From: CAYJAD01 sp964372165
GTDB taxonomy: Bacteria; Desulfobacterota; Desulfovibrionia; Desulfovibrionales; Desulfovibrionaceae
Length of the DNA stretch: 12,222 bases
Assembly (NCBI GenBank): GCA_964372165.1
Contig: CAYJPT010000067.1
Location: forward strand, 1-12,222
Direction: 5' to 3'
Shown here: one piece after another, positions 1 to 5,767 of the stretch
How the letters are laid out: the number at the start of each line of letters is the position of its first letter
Numbering within the stretch: position 1 is the first letter of the stretch
Position numbers and translations under genes: made by a program
Notes under the pieces: generated by a model
Database searches by the model: none
Seen by the model: only the letters and a program-made list of their open reading frames with translations
What the model was told of the DNA's origin: nothing

Positions 1-1385
1 TGCGCCATAATTCGCCCATCTTTTTGCTTTTCCGGTATAACTTTATGAAAGTTTTTTACATAATCTTCTCTAGATTCAAAGCCATATAAAGAAACGGTAG
101 CTAAATTACACTCAACAGGCTTAAAGGTTTTGTCCCAAATATTAATGGCATAAGGAGCAGAATCCAAAATATTATTAATATCAGCAAGCCTTTGCTCAAC
201 GTCTCTAATTATTTCCCTTACCTCTCGTAAATCTTTATAATAGACCACGGTAATGTCTTCATCACCATTTTTGGCACGTACTATCTTAGTTTCTATAGGG
301 AGATCCTCTCCTTTAGCATCAATATACATCCATTCAAAACGAGTTTCTCCATGTTTATGCACGGCTTGTAAATGTTGCAACATAAGGTCTTCGGAGCGCA
401 TACCATTAGGCTGAAATTCTGGAGTAAAGGAGCGAACGTTGTTAATATATTCTTCTTTATTTTTAGCGCCAAAAAGATGCAGCACGGCTTTATTGCAATC
501 AAAAAGTTCAAGATTTTTATCTAATAAATCTACGCCAATGGGAAGGTGCTTAAGTAAGAGCTCCATACGTTCATAATTATTAATAGTACTATCAATAGGT
601 AATTCGTGCGTGTTTTTGTCAGAGGTATATGACAAGACATATTTTTTACCTTGTAAATTTATACATACCAAGGCAATTTTAATAAAGAAAGAAGTTCCAT
701 CTCTTCCTATATATGTCCATGTGAAATTACAATATCCTTCGTCAAAAGCCTTATGTAAATAATTTTTGAGTGTTTTATGAGAAGGACTACCATCTGGTTG
801 AAATTCCGGATTAAAGGTAAAGAATGTGGAAATGAATTCCTCCTTGCTTACGCCAAAAAGCTCAATGCGTTTATTGGTGCAATCTAAGAGTTGTAAGTCT
901 TCATTCCAAAGGGTAGAGCCAAGAATACTTGTATGCATAATTTCACGAGCCAACATGTCTTGAGATTCGGAGCTTGGGTCGCTGTGAGTGGCTTTTACAG
1001 ATGGTATGGGAGTTAACGTACACAGTAAATATTTTTCATTTTCATACTCAACGCGAGTAAAGTTTATGTTAGTAATGATTTCTTGATTATTACTGCCTAT
1101 AAAAACAAAAGCACCTTGTGCCTTACCTTCTAGAAATGCAAGGCGCATATATTCGTGCAAAACGTCGGCAGAAGGTTTTTTATTAGGTTGTTGCTTGGGG
1201 TACAATTTTTGATGGCTACTTTTAAAAGTTGCTATATCGGGTATTTTGAATAAATCAAGATAAGCCTTATTGCAGTAAATACTTTCATAATTTTCACTCC
1301 AGCAACTAATGCATTGTGGAACGCAATCAAGAAAAGTATATGCAAGTTGTGGGGAGCATGAAGAAGAATTTAGTGGTTTTGCCAT
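1..1385 (-). CDS. Tandem-PAS sensory protein, C-terminal part outside window
   Basis: The minus-strand frame is open without a stop from the ATG at 1383-1385 to the window edge, giving 461 codons. An AGG seven bases upstream is a weak ribosome site. The visible protein is a row of four PAS-like units. Each core begins with a Cys near an Asn followed by a hydrophobic LF or LFG/LYG element: YCN at residues 37-39, DCTN at 168-171, DCN at 296-298 and ECN at 425-427, so the period is about 128-131 residues. Each unit then has a PEFQPDG-like motif: FNPEFQPDG in unit 2, FTPEFQPNG in unit 3, degenerate in units 1 and 4. I see no membrane segment or signal peptide, so a cytoplasmic sensor is likely. 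The output domain (kinase, GGDEF, MCP or other) would lie left of base 1 and cannot be named. PAS identity is from motif reading; the signal sensed is unknown. Confidence 0.8.
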   Translation of the reverse strand, partial: MAKPLNSSSCSPQLAYTFLDCVPQCISCWSENYESIYCNKAYLDLFKIPDIATFKSSHQKLYPKQQPNKKPSADVLHEYMRLAFLEGKAQGAFVFIGSNNQEIITNINFTRVEYENEKYLLCTLTPIPSVKATHSDPSSESQDMLAREIMHTSILGSTLWNEDLQLLDCTNKRIELFGVSKEEFISTFFTFNPEFQPDGSPSHKTLKNYLHKAFDEGYCNFTWTYIGRDGTSFFIKIALVCINLQGKKYVLSYTSDKNTHELPIDSTINNYERMELLLKHLPIGVDLLDKNLELFDCNKAVLHLFGAKNKEEYINNVRSFTPEFQPNGMRSEDLMLQHLQAVHKHGETRFEWMYIDAKGEDLPIETKIVRAKNGDEDITVVYYKDLREVREIIRDVEQRLADINNILDSAPYAINIWDKTFKPVECNLATVSLYGFESREDYVKNFHKVIPEKQKDGRIMA

Positions 1386-1621
1386 ATATGTACCTGAGTG
1401 TATAGTGAAAAGAATTACATACTATTAAAATATTTTGATGATAAACATTAATTTTTTAAGCAAATAATACTTTACGCTCATTTTGGCAATACTTAAAAAT
1501 TTTTAAATTTGATTTGTAAATTCAAAGTAATAAATTGCTTATCTAATAGAAATGCTTTATATATCAATACAAAAATATGGTAAATTAGTATGGTTTTTCA
1601 AGTGTTGATACTTAAAATTTT

Positions 1622-1749
1622 CTGGAAAAAATATTGTTTTGCATTGCTAACTTGCCAAAAATTCGCATCTCATGCCTGTTTCAGGCAAGTTAGTTTGTGT
1701 TGCTCATAATGTTTAATCTTATTATTGCAATAAATTATCATATTTTTAA
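1622..1749. repeat. Structured intergenic repeat, copy 1
   Basis: This aligns over its whole length with 5581-5708, in the same orientation and with the same total length. The outer stem is CTAACTTGCC (1647-1656) pairing perfectly with GGCAAGTTAG (1684-1693). Nested inside is GCAT (1665-1668) with ATGC (1672-1675) around a three-base loop. GCCTG/CAGGC (1674-1678 with 1682-1686) is a competing hairpin not preserved in copy 2. Twelve bases after the outer stem comes a 44-base module (1706-1749) that is 40/44 identical to copy 2, with only C/T differences, and holds the palindrome TTATTGCAATAA. The transcribed strand, if any, is unclear. It could be a structured RNA or a dispersed palindromic repeat. 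Confidence 0.75.
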
Positions 1750-1795
1750 GATGAGACTAACTAACTTTAGAAGCCTTGTAGTATAGTTTTTAAAC

Positions 1796-1824
1796 TTTAC
1801 ATCTGCAAAATCATTATATATAAG
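1796..1824 (+). promoter_or_regulatory. Candidate sigma-70 promoter for CoA-binding gene
   Basis: TTTACA (1796-1801) and TATAAG (1819-1824) each match the consensus at five of six positions and are separated by exactly 17 bases. The predicted start of transcription falls at about 1830-1833, on or just before the ATG at 1833, which would give a leaderless mRNA. No Shine-Dalgarno-like sequence lies between the -10 element and the ATG. This is a motif-based call in AT-rich sequence, where chance matches are common. Confidence 0.45.
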
Positions 1825-1832
1825 CGTTCTTT

Positions 1833-2246
1833 ATGTTTATTGATGCAACACTAAAAAATTTATTTCAAAATACTAAGCGTATAGCCATCATTGGCGCTAA
1901 GGATAAAAGCGGACAGCCGGTTGATATGGTTGGACGATATCTATTAGCAGCTGGTTTTACTGTGTATCCTGTGCATCCTGTGCGTAAAATTGTATGGAAT
2001 TTACCTGCCTATAAAGATATGGCATCTCTACCAGAACCTGTAGATATAGTAAATGTTTTTCGTGCTCCTAGTTTTTGTTTTGGTCATGCTGAGGAAGTAT
2101 TAGAGCTTGCTTGGAAACCAAGATGCTTTTGGATGCAGCTTGGCATTCGTTCTTTGGAGGCAGGGGAGCTTTTGGCGCAGCAGCAAATTAGGGTTATTGA
2201 AGATTTGTGCATTAAGATTGAACATCAAAGGATTATGGGATATTAA
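1833..2246 (+). CDS. CoA-binding (YccU-like) Rossmann-fold protein
   Basis: This 137-residue protein has the usual length of small stand-alone CoA-binding domain proteins of the YccU type. The nucleotide-binding loop is visible as IAIIGAKDKSGQP at residues 17-29, followed by a helix with MVGRYLL and the strand YPVHP. NVFRAP, FWMQLGI and a final VIEDLCIKIEH stretch are also characteristic of the family. Family members bind coenzyme A like the N-terminal part of succinyl-CoA synthetase alpha subunits, but their cellular role is poorly known. The ATG is the only reasonable start: an in-frame stop lies four codons upstream (1821-1823) and the Rossmann loop begins soon after. No Shine-Dalgarno sequence precedes it; see the promoter entry. 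Its TAA shares its last base with the ATG of the next gene, so the two are almost certainly one operon. Confidence 0.88.
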   Translation: MFIDATLKNLFQNTKRIAIIGAKDKSGQPVDMVGRYLLAAGFTVYPVHPVRKIVWNLPAYKDMASLPEPVDIVNVFRAPSFCFGHAEEVLELAWKPRCFWMQLGIRSLEAGELLAQQQIRVIEDLCIKIEHQRIMGY

Positions 2247-2683
2247 TGAGTTCTGAAGTATTTGATTGTCGCATGTGTGGTCATTGCTGTGAAGGCAAAG
2301 GTGGCATAATTGTAAGTCCTATGGATTTAGAGCGTCTTTGTTTGCACTTTTCTATGGATGAAGAACAGTTTAAAGCAAAATACGGCGAAATGAACAATGG
2401 CAAACTTAATGTGCGCACTGGTAACGATGGATTTTGTATTTTTTTTGAACAAGGCAGTGGTTGCTCTGTGCACGAAGCAAAGCCGAATATATGTCGCGCT
2501 TGGCCATATTTTAGAGGAAATATGGTGGATTCGCAAAGCCTTTATCTTGCAAAAAACTTCTGTCCGGGTATAAATCAAGATGTTTTACATGAGGACTTTG
2601 TGCAAGCTGGTGATGATTATTTGAAAGAAAACGATTTAATAGCCAGTGATATAAAAACGCAAGCCGCTGCACTGTTGAAATAA
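2246..2683 (+). CDS. YkgJ-family cysteine cluster protein (CxxCxxCC)
   Basis: This 145-residue protein has the defining N-terminal cluster C8-x2-C11-x2-C14-C15, followed by GKGG and a short helix. A second set of cysteines lies at C64, C73, C83 and C106, including GCSVHEAKPNICRAWPYF (72-89), the usual second half of this family. The cysteines are expected to bind a metal, zinc or an iron-sulfur cluster; which one, and the biochemical role, is not established for the family. There is no signal peptide or membrane segment, so it should be cytoplasmic. The ATG overlaps the last base of the upstream stop codon (TAATG), and only a weak GGGA precedes it, so translation is probably coupled to the CoA-binding gene. 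The family assignment is firm; the function is open. Confidence 0.9.
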   Translation: MSSEVFDCRMCGHCCEGKGGIIVSPMDLERLCLHFSMDEEQFKAKYGEMNNGKLNVRTGNDGFCIFFEQGSGCSVHEAKPNICRAWPYFRGNMVDSQSLYLAKNFCPGINQDVLHEDFVQAGDDYLKENDLIASDIKTQAAALLK

Positions 2684-2719
2684 TTTTACTTTTAAGGAGT
2701 TTTTATCACTTTTGATTAA

Positions 2720-2761
2720 CCTTTTTATCTTAATTGCTTAAAATAATTAAGTTATAAAAGG
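2720..2761. repeat. Imperfect hairpin downstream of YkgJ gene
   Basis: CTTAATT (2729-2735) pairs with AATTAAG (2745-2751) around a nine-base loop. Beyond a small internal loop, CCTTTT (2720-2725) pairs with AAAAGG (2756-2761). There is no T-run after it on the plus strand, so it is not a standard terminator; it could protect or end the mRNA of the upstream two-gene operon. The stem is mostly A-T pairs, so a chance origin is possible. Confidence 0.35.
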
Positions 2762-2859
2762 CTTGATACTGGTAATAATTCCTCATATACTTACTTGGAT
2801 TTATTGTAGCATAAAAATTTATTATATAAAAACCTAATTAATAGTTAAATAGTTTATAA

Positions 2860-3792
2860 ATGAAAAAAAAGCGTCAAATAAGCCTTCAAGAGTGCTATAC
2901 AATATTGCAGATTGAACATAGTGCAAGTCTTGAAGATGTAAAAAAAGCCTACCGCAAATGGGCTTTTAAACTACATCCTGATTTAAATCCAAATGTGGCA
3001 GACGCAAGTTATCAGTTTCAGCGTTTGAACGAAGCTTATGTTGCTCTTTCTCAAATTTTACATACTGAGGAAGGGGTACGCAAAGCAGAAGCAAAAAAAG
3101 AAGAAGATAAGCAAAAAGCAGAAGATAGACAAAAAGAAGAAAAAAAAGCTAGTAAGAAGAGCGAATCTGCAAAACAAAGTACTGAGCAAAGTACTGAGCA
3201 AAGTACACGAGACACTAATAAGCAAAACTTCGATAAAGATAATAATAAAAATTATTCACATAAAACTCGTCAACGTGCAGCTTCAGCAGCTTATGCTAAA
3301 GAAGATGTTTTAAGAGATTTGTTGCATGACCCCTTTGCGCGGCGTGTATTTGAAGATATTTATAGTGAGGTAAATAAGCAATCTAAGCCATATGCTGCAC
3401 CCCCTCCGCCACCACCCCCTCCGCCCCCTCCGCCACCACCCCCTCCGCCACCACAAACACCGCCTACGGTTGCAGTAGAGCTTGGTGATAGTAATAATTT
3501 ATCACATGTGGCAAATAATTTTTCAGGCAAAATTATGGGCTGGTTTCGCCAACAAATTGATGAGGAGCAAAGCATTAAAATGCCCGCATCGGCTTTATTT
3601 GCTGGTGCACGAATACGCTTACAAATTAGGCGTGGGCTTTCTGATGTTCTTAGCACTATTGAAATTGTATTGCCAAAAGACTTTGTAGTAGGCAAACCAA
3701 TACGTTTACGTGGTCTTGGTAAAAAAGTTGGTAAATGGCAAGGGGATTTATATCTCACCATTGAATGTGCACCAACTTCTAAAACAAATTAG
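2860..3792 (+). CDS. J-domain co-chaperone with polyproline linker and DnaJ-like C-terminal domain
   Basis: This 310-residue protein begins with a J domain (about residues 9-65) carrying the invariant HPD at 39-41, which in the family stimulates the ATPase of Hsp70/DnaK. A lysine/glutamate-rich, probably helical stretch (about 75-105) follows, then STEQ repeats from residue 107, a helix with FARRVFEDIYSEV (about 158-170), and 18 consecutive prolines at 181-198. The C-terminal part (about 225-306) resembles one DnaJ peptide-binding domain, with IRLRGLGKK and GDLYLTIE. There is no CxxCxGxG zinc finger and no Gly/Phe region, so it is not DnaJ itself; it is closest in plan to class B or C J-proteins. 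No Shine-Dalgarno sequence precedes the ATG; the leader is A/T-only for long stretches. The S1 gene follows 27 bases downstream, probably co-transcribed. The client protein is unknown. Confidence 0.85.
   Translation: MKKKRQISLQECYTILQIEHSASLEDVKKAYRKWAFKLHPDLNPNVADASYQFQRLNEAYVALSQILHTEEGVRKAEAKKEEDKQKAEDRQKEEKKASKKSESAKQSTEQSTEQSTRDTNKQNFDKDNNKNYSHKTRQRAASAAYAKEDVLRDLLHDPFARRVFEDIYSEVNKQSKPYAAPPPPPPPPPPPPPPPPPPQTPPTVAVELGDSNNLSHVANNFSGKIMGWFRQQIDEEQSIKMPASALFAGARIRLQIRRGLSDVLSTIEIVLPKDFVVGKPIRLRGLGKKVGKWQGDLYLTIECAPTSKTN
3178..3206 (+). repeat. 12-base tandem repeat encoding STEQ
   Basis: AGTACTGAGCAA occurs twice in perfect tandem (3178-3189 and 3190-3201), followed by a partial third unit AGTAC. 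It encodes STEQ-STEQ-ST from residue 107 of the J-domain protein, in its charged linker. The two units are identical at DNA level, which suggests recent slippage expansion. The length is a multiple of three, so changes would keep the frame. Confidence 0.85.
3400..3453 (+). repeat. GC-rich minisatellite encoding 18 prolines
   Basis: Fifty-four bases encode prolines 181-198 of the J-domain protein. The tract is built of a 15-base unit (CCCCCTCCGCCACCA) that occurs three times, with one shortened nine-base unit between the first and second full units. It is almost pure G/C inside an AT-rich gene. The mix of four proline codons in a repeated order points to unit duplication rather than single-codon slippage. 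A run this long would be expected to stall ribosomes and need elongation factor P. Confidence 0.92.
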
Positions 3793-3807
3793 ACATTATT
3801 GAAATAT

Positions 3808-3813
3808 AAGGAG
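3808..3813 (+). promoter_or_regulatory. Shine-Dalgarno site fixing S1-protein start
   Basis: AAGGAG lies six bases before the ATG at 3820. It decides the start: an in-frame TTG at 3799 would give seven extra residues but would place this ribosome site inside the coding region. Confidence 0.85.
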
Positions 3814-3819
3814 TTTTTC

Positions 3820-5274
3820 ATGTCCACTGATTTTAATGATTCTCAAGATTCAGAAAATTTTGAAGAAAATTTTGCTGCGCTTTTGGAGTCTCATAGCGTT
3901 GATACTGCTTCCTTGCAAACCGGTCAAAAGGTAAACTGTAAAATTATTGCCATAAGTGGAGAGAGTGTTTTTTTAGATGCAGGAGCTAAGCTTGATGGAA
4001 TAATGGAGCGAGCCGATATTCTTGACGCCAATGGTGATGTTATTGCCAATGTTGGTGACACAATTGATGCTTGGGTTATTGCTGTGACAACGCAAGAAAT
4101 ACGCCTTTCACGCTCTATGAGCGGCGGTGGTGTTGCAGCTTTGGAAGATGCTCGTGACGCTGGGATACCTGTTGACGGAAAAATCACCGGATTGTGCAAG
4201 GGTGGGTATACTGTAGAAGTACTTGGTAAGAGAGCTTTTTGCCCTGGTAGTCAAATTGGCCTTTTTGCAAGTAATGAAGCAGAAGACATTGTTGGACAAA
4301 ATACACAATTCCTTATTACACGCATTGAAAATAATGGTCGTAATATCATTGTTTCTAGGCGTTCTTTGTTAGAACGTGAACGCCAAGAATCAATTGAGCT
4401 GCTTCTTAAAAACCTACAAGAGGGCGATACCATTGAGGGACAAATTACACGTCTTGCTCCTTTTGGTGCATTTATGGAAATAGCCCCAAGTGTTGAAGGA
4501 ATGATTCATATATCAGAATTATCTTGGTCACGCGTAGGTAATGCTGATGAAGTTGTAACACCTGGAGATGCCATACGAGCTAAAGTGTTATCCATAGCAA
4601 CTGATCCAAAAGGGCAAATTAGAATTTCACTTTCTCGTAAACAAGCTGAAGGTGATCCTTGGGCAAGTGTAGAGGGTAGACTGCACATAGGTGATATTGT
4701 AAATGGTAAAGTAGTGCGCTTAACTCCTTTTGGAGCTTTTGTTGAAGTTTTGCCTGGAGTAGATGGGTTGGTGCATGTGTCTGAAATGTCATGGACTACT
4801 AGAGTTCATAAGCCTGAAGATGTTGTTAGTGTTGGTGAGCATGTTGCAGTAAAAATTAAAGAATTAAATTGTGAAAGCCGCCGTATCTCTCTTTCAATGC
4901 GTGATGCTGAGGCTGATCCTTGGTCTTTAGTAGGTGAACAATTTAGCATTGGCAAAATTGTGGAAGGCACTGTTGAAAGTAGCGCACAATTTGGATTTTT
5001 TATTAATTTAGCACCAGGCATTACTGGTCTTTTGGCACATGCTAATATAAAAAATACAGAACATGCTCAAAGTTTAAGTAAGCTTGAAAAAGGTCAAAGT
5101 GTTAAGCTTGTTATACAAGGAATTGATATTGAAAAGCGCCGTATTAGCCTTATTCCAGAGGGTAGTGAAGCTCAAGATGATAAGTCCTGGAAAGAGCATG
5201 CCTCATCTGCCAATACAGATGCTAACCTTGGTATACTTGGACAAGCTTTAGCATCTGCGATGAAGAAAAAATAA
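3820..5274 (+). CDS. RNA-binding protein with five S1 repeats (ribosomal S1-like)
   Basis: From the ATG at 3820 this is a 484-residue protein. After an acidic N-terminal tail (about 1-33) it holds five S1-type OB-fold repeats at roughly 34-99, 117-187, 202-276, 290-364 and 375-448. Repeats 3 and 4 are the most canonical, with APFGAFMEI/TPFGAFVEV, GMIHISELSW/GLVHVSEMSW and RISLS endings. Repeats 1, 2 and 5 are more divergent. Family knowledge: S1 repeats bind single-stranded RNA; ribosomal protein S1 usually has six and is about 550-580 residues long. This protein may therefore be a shorter S1 or an S1 paralogue acting in translation or RNA turnover, and I do not give it the rpsA symbol. It follows the J-domain gene by 27 bases and ends at a strong terminator. 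Confidence 0.88.
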   Translation: MSTDFNDSQDSENFEENFAALLESHSVDTASLQTGQKVNCKIIAISGESVFLDAGAKLDGIMERADILDANGDVIANVGDTIDAWVIAVTTQEIRLSRSMSGGGVAALEDARDAGIPVDGKITGLCKGGYTVEVLGKRAFCPGSQIGLFASNEAEDIVGQNTQFLITRIENNGRNIIVSRRSLLERERQESIELLLKNLQEGDTIEGQITRLAPFGAFMEIAPSVEGMIHISELSWSRVGNADEVVTPGDAIRAKVLSIATDPKGQIRISLSRKQAEGDPWASVEGRLHIGDIVNGKVVRLTPFGAFVEVLPGVDGLVHVSEMSWTTRVHKPEDVVSVGEHVAVKIKELNCESRRISLSMRDAEADPWSLVGEQFSIGKIVEGTVESSAQFGFFINLAPGITGLLAHANIKNTEHAQSLSKLEKGQSVKLVIQGIDIEKRRISLIPEGSEAQDDKSWKEHASSANTDANLGILGQALASAMKKK

Positions 5275-5297
5275 TAATTTTGCTTTTTTATTATGTA

Positions 5298-5337
5298 TAA
5301 GGCCTTTGCTCAATTAAGTGCAAAGGCCTTATTTTTT
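5298..5337 (+). terminator. Rho-independent terminator of the J-domain/S1 operon
   Basis: TAAGGCCTTTGC (5298-5309) pairs perfectly over 12 bases with GCAAAGGCCTTA (5320-5331), with a ten-base loop, followed directly by six T (5332-5337). It starts 23 bases after the S1-protein stop codon. No matching T-run exists on the minus strand, so it works in the plus direction. Confidence 0.93.
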
Positions 5338-5345
5338 CGCGAATT

Positions 5346-5459
5346 AAGACTCCTGCATAATTCATTGTGTGGAGTCTTTTGGAGCGTTGACGATAGTCAA
5401 TGCGACCAAAAATCAAGAATAGGTGGAGCTTTGCTTCGCCGTTAAATGATTGATTTTTG
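5346..5459. ncRNA. Candidate structured RNA or palindromic repeat cluster (three adjacent stems)
   Basis: Three stems follow each other with almost no gap. Stem A is AAGACTCC (5346-5353) with GGAGTCTT (5371-5378), eight pairs. Stem B is GCGTTGAC (5384-5391) with GTCAATGC (5396-5403), eight pairs including one G-T, with the four-base loop GATA. Stem C is CAAAAATCAA (5407-5416) with TTGATTTTTG (5450-5459), ten pairs. Stem C encloses a further hairpin, GGTGGAGC (5422-5429) with GCTTCGCC (5433-5440), eight pairs with two wobbles. The density of stems is well above what I see elsewhere in the window. Strand, promoter and function are unknown. Confidence 0.4.
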
Positions 5460-5467
5460 AGGCTTTT

Positions 5468-5549
5468 GTCCTGCACAAGTAGATTTTTAAATAAATGCAA
5501 ATTTACTGCAAAAGCATAAAAATAGAACTAAAAAATAATTGTGCAGGAC
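5468..5549. repeat. 82-base stem-loop with 11-bp perfect inverted repeat
   Basis: GTCCTGCACAA (5468-5478) is perfectly complementary to TTGTGCAGGAC (5539-5549), with a 60-base AT-rich loop between. No target-site duplication is visible outside the arms. It could be a long-range RNA stem that continues the hairpin chain just upstream, or the remnant of a small inverted-repeat element. Confidence 0.6.
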
Positions 5550-5580
5550 CCTTGAATTTTGATTGCATAATTAATCGACA

Positions 5581-5708
5581 CTGAAAAATATTCTTTTCAC
5601 ATTACTAAATTGCCGAAAAGTAGCATTTCATGCTTTGCTTCTGGCAATTTAGCTTGCATTATTTATAATGCTTAATCTTACTATTGTAATAAATTATCAC
5701 ATTTTTAA
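5581..5708. repeat. Structured intergenic repeat, copy 2
   Basis: Second copy of the element at 1622-1749. The outer stem is CTAAATTGCC (5605-5614) with GGCAATTTAG (5643-5652), perfect over ten pairs. Compared with copy 1, both strands of stem pair 5 have changed (A5609-T5648 here, C1651-G1689 there), which keeps pairing. The inner hairpin GCAT (5623-5626) with ATGC (5630-5633) is preserved. The 44-base module lies at 5665-5708, again 12 bases after the stem. Here the element sits between convergent gene ends, while copy 1 sits between divergent gene starts, so it is not tied to one kind of gene context. Confidence 0.75.
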
Positions 5709-5767
5709 ATGCCGATTAATTATTTGGTTTTAAGTATATGCACTACATATAATGCATACGCCTATAT

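Larger units (their letters stand above)
1386..1832. other. Divergent AT-rich intergenic region
   Basis: This 447-base spacer lies between the start codons of the minus-strand PAS gene and the plus-strand CoA-binding gene, so it must hold promoters in both directions. It contains copy 1 of the structured repeat (1622-1749), a 14-base perfect palindrome TTAAAAATTTTTAA at 1493-1506, and the candidate promoter at 1796-1824. I see no credible ORF and no convincing promoter for the PAS gene. Confidence 0.7.
5338..5767. other. Convergent non-coding region with hairpins and repeat copy 2
   Basis: This region lies between the S1-gene terminator and the stop codon of the minus-strand msr gene. It holds a chain of hairpins (5346-5549), repeat copy 2 (5581-5708) and a weak TATGCA/TGCATA hairpin (5737-5742 with 5753-5758). 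I see no terminator with a T-run for the minus-strand msr gene. A 69-codon minus-strand ORF here overlaps the terminator and has no recognisable domain, so I do not call it. Confidence 0.7.

Noticed and set aside
1647..1693. Repeat copy 1 stem as a rho-independent terminator
   Set aside because: It is not followed by a proper T-run on either strand and lies between two divergent gene starts, where a terminator is not expected.
3178..3453. Direct repeats as a CRISPR array
   Set aside because: Units of 12 and 15 bases are contiguous, have no spacers and are in-frame coding sequence.
3360..3761. Minus-strand ORF with a polyglycine run
   Set aside because: It is the antisense shadow of the proline minisatellite in the J-domain gene, which has a clear HPD motif and domain structure on the plus strand.
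3799..3819. Upstream TTG start for the S1-repeat protein
   Set aside because: It would put the strong AAGGAG at 3808 inside the gene; the ATG at 3820 is ideally spaced from it.
5291..5500. 69-residue minus-strand ORF
   Set aside because: It overlaps the S1-operon terminator, has no ribosome site or recognisable domain, and its bases are explained by the hairpin chain.
5737..5758. TATGCA/TGCATA hairpin as the msr terminator
   Set aside because: The stem has only six pairs and no T-run follows on the minus strand.
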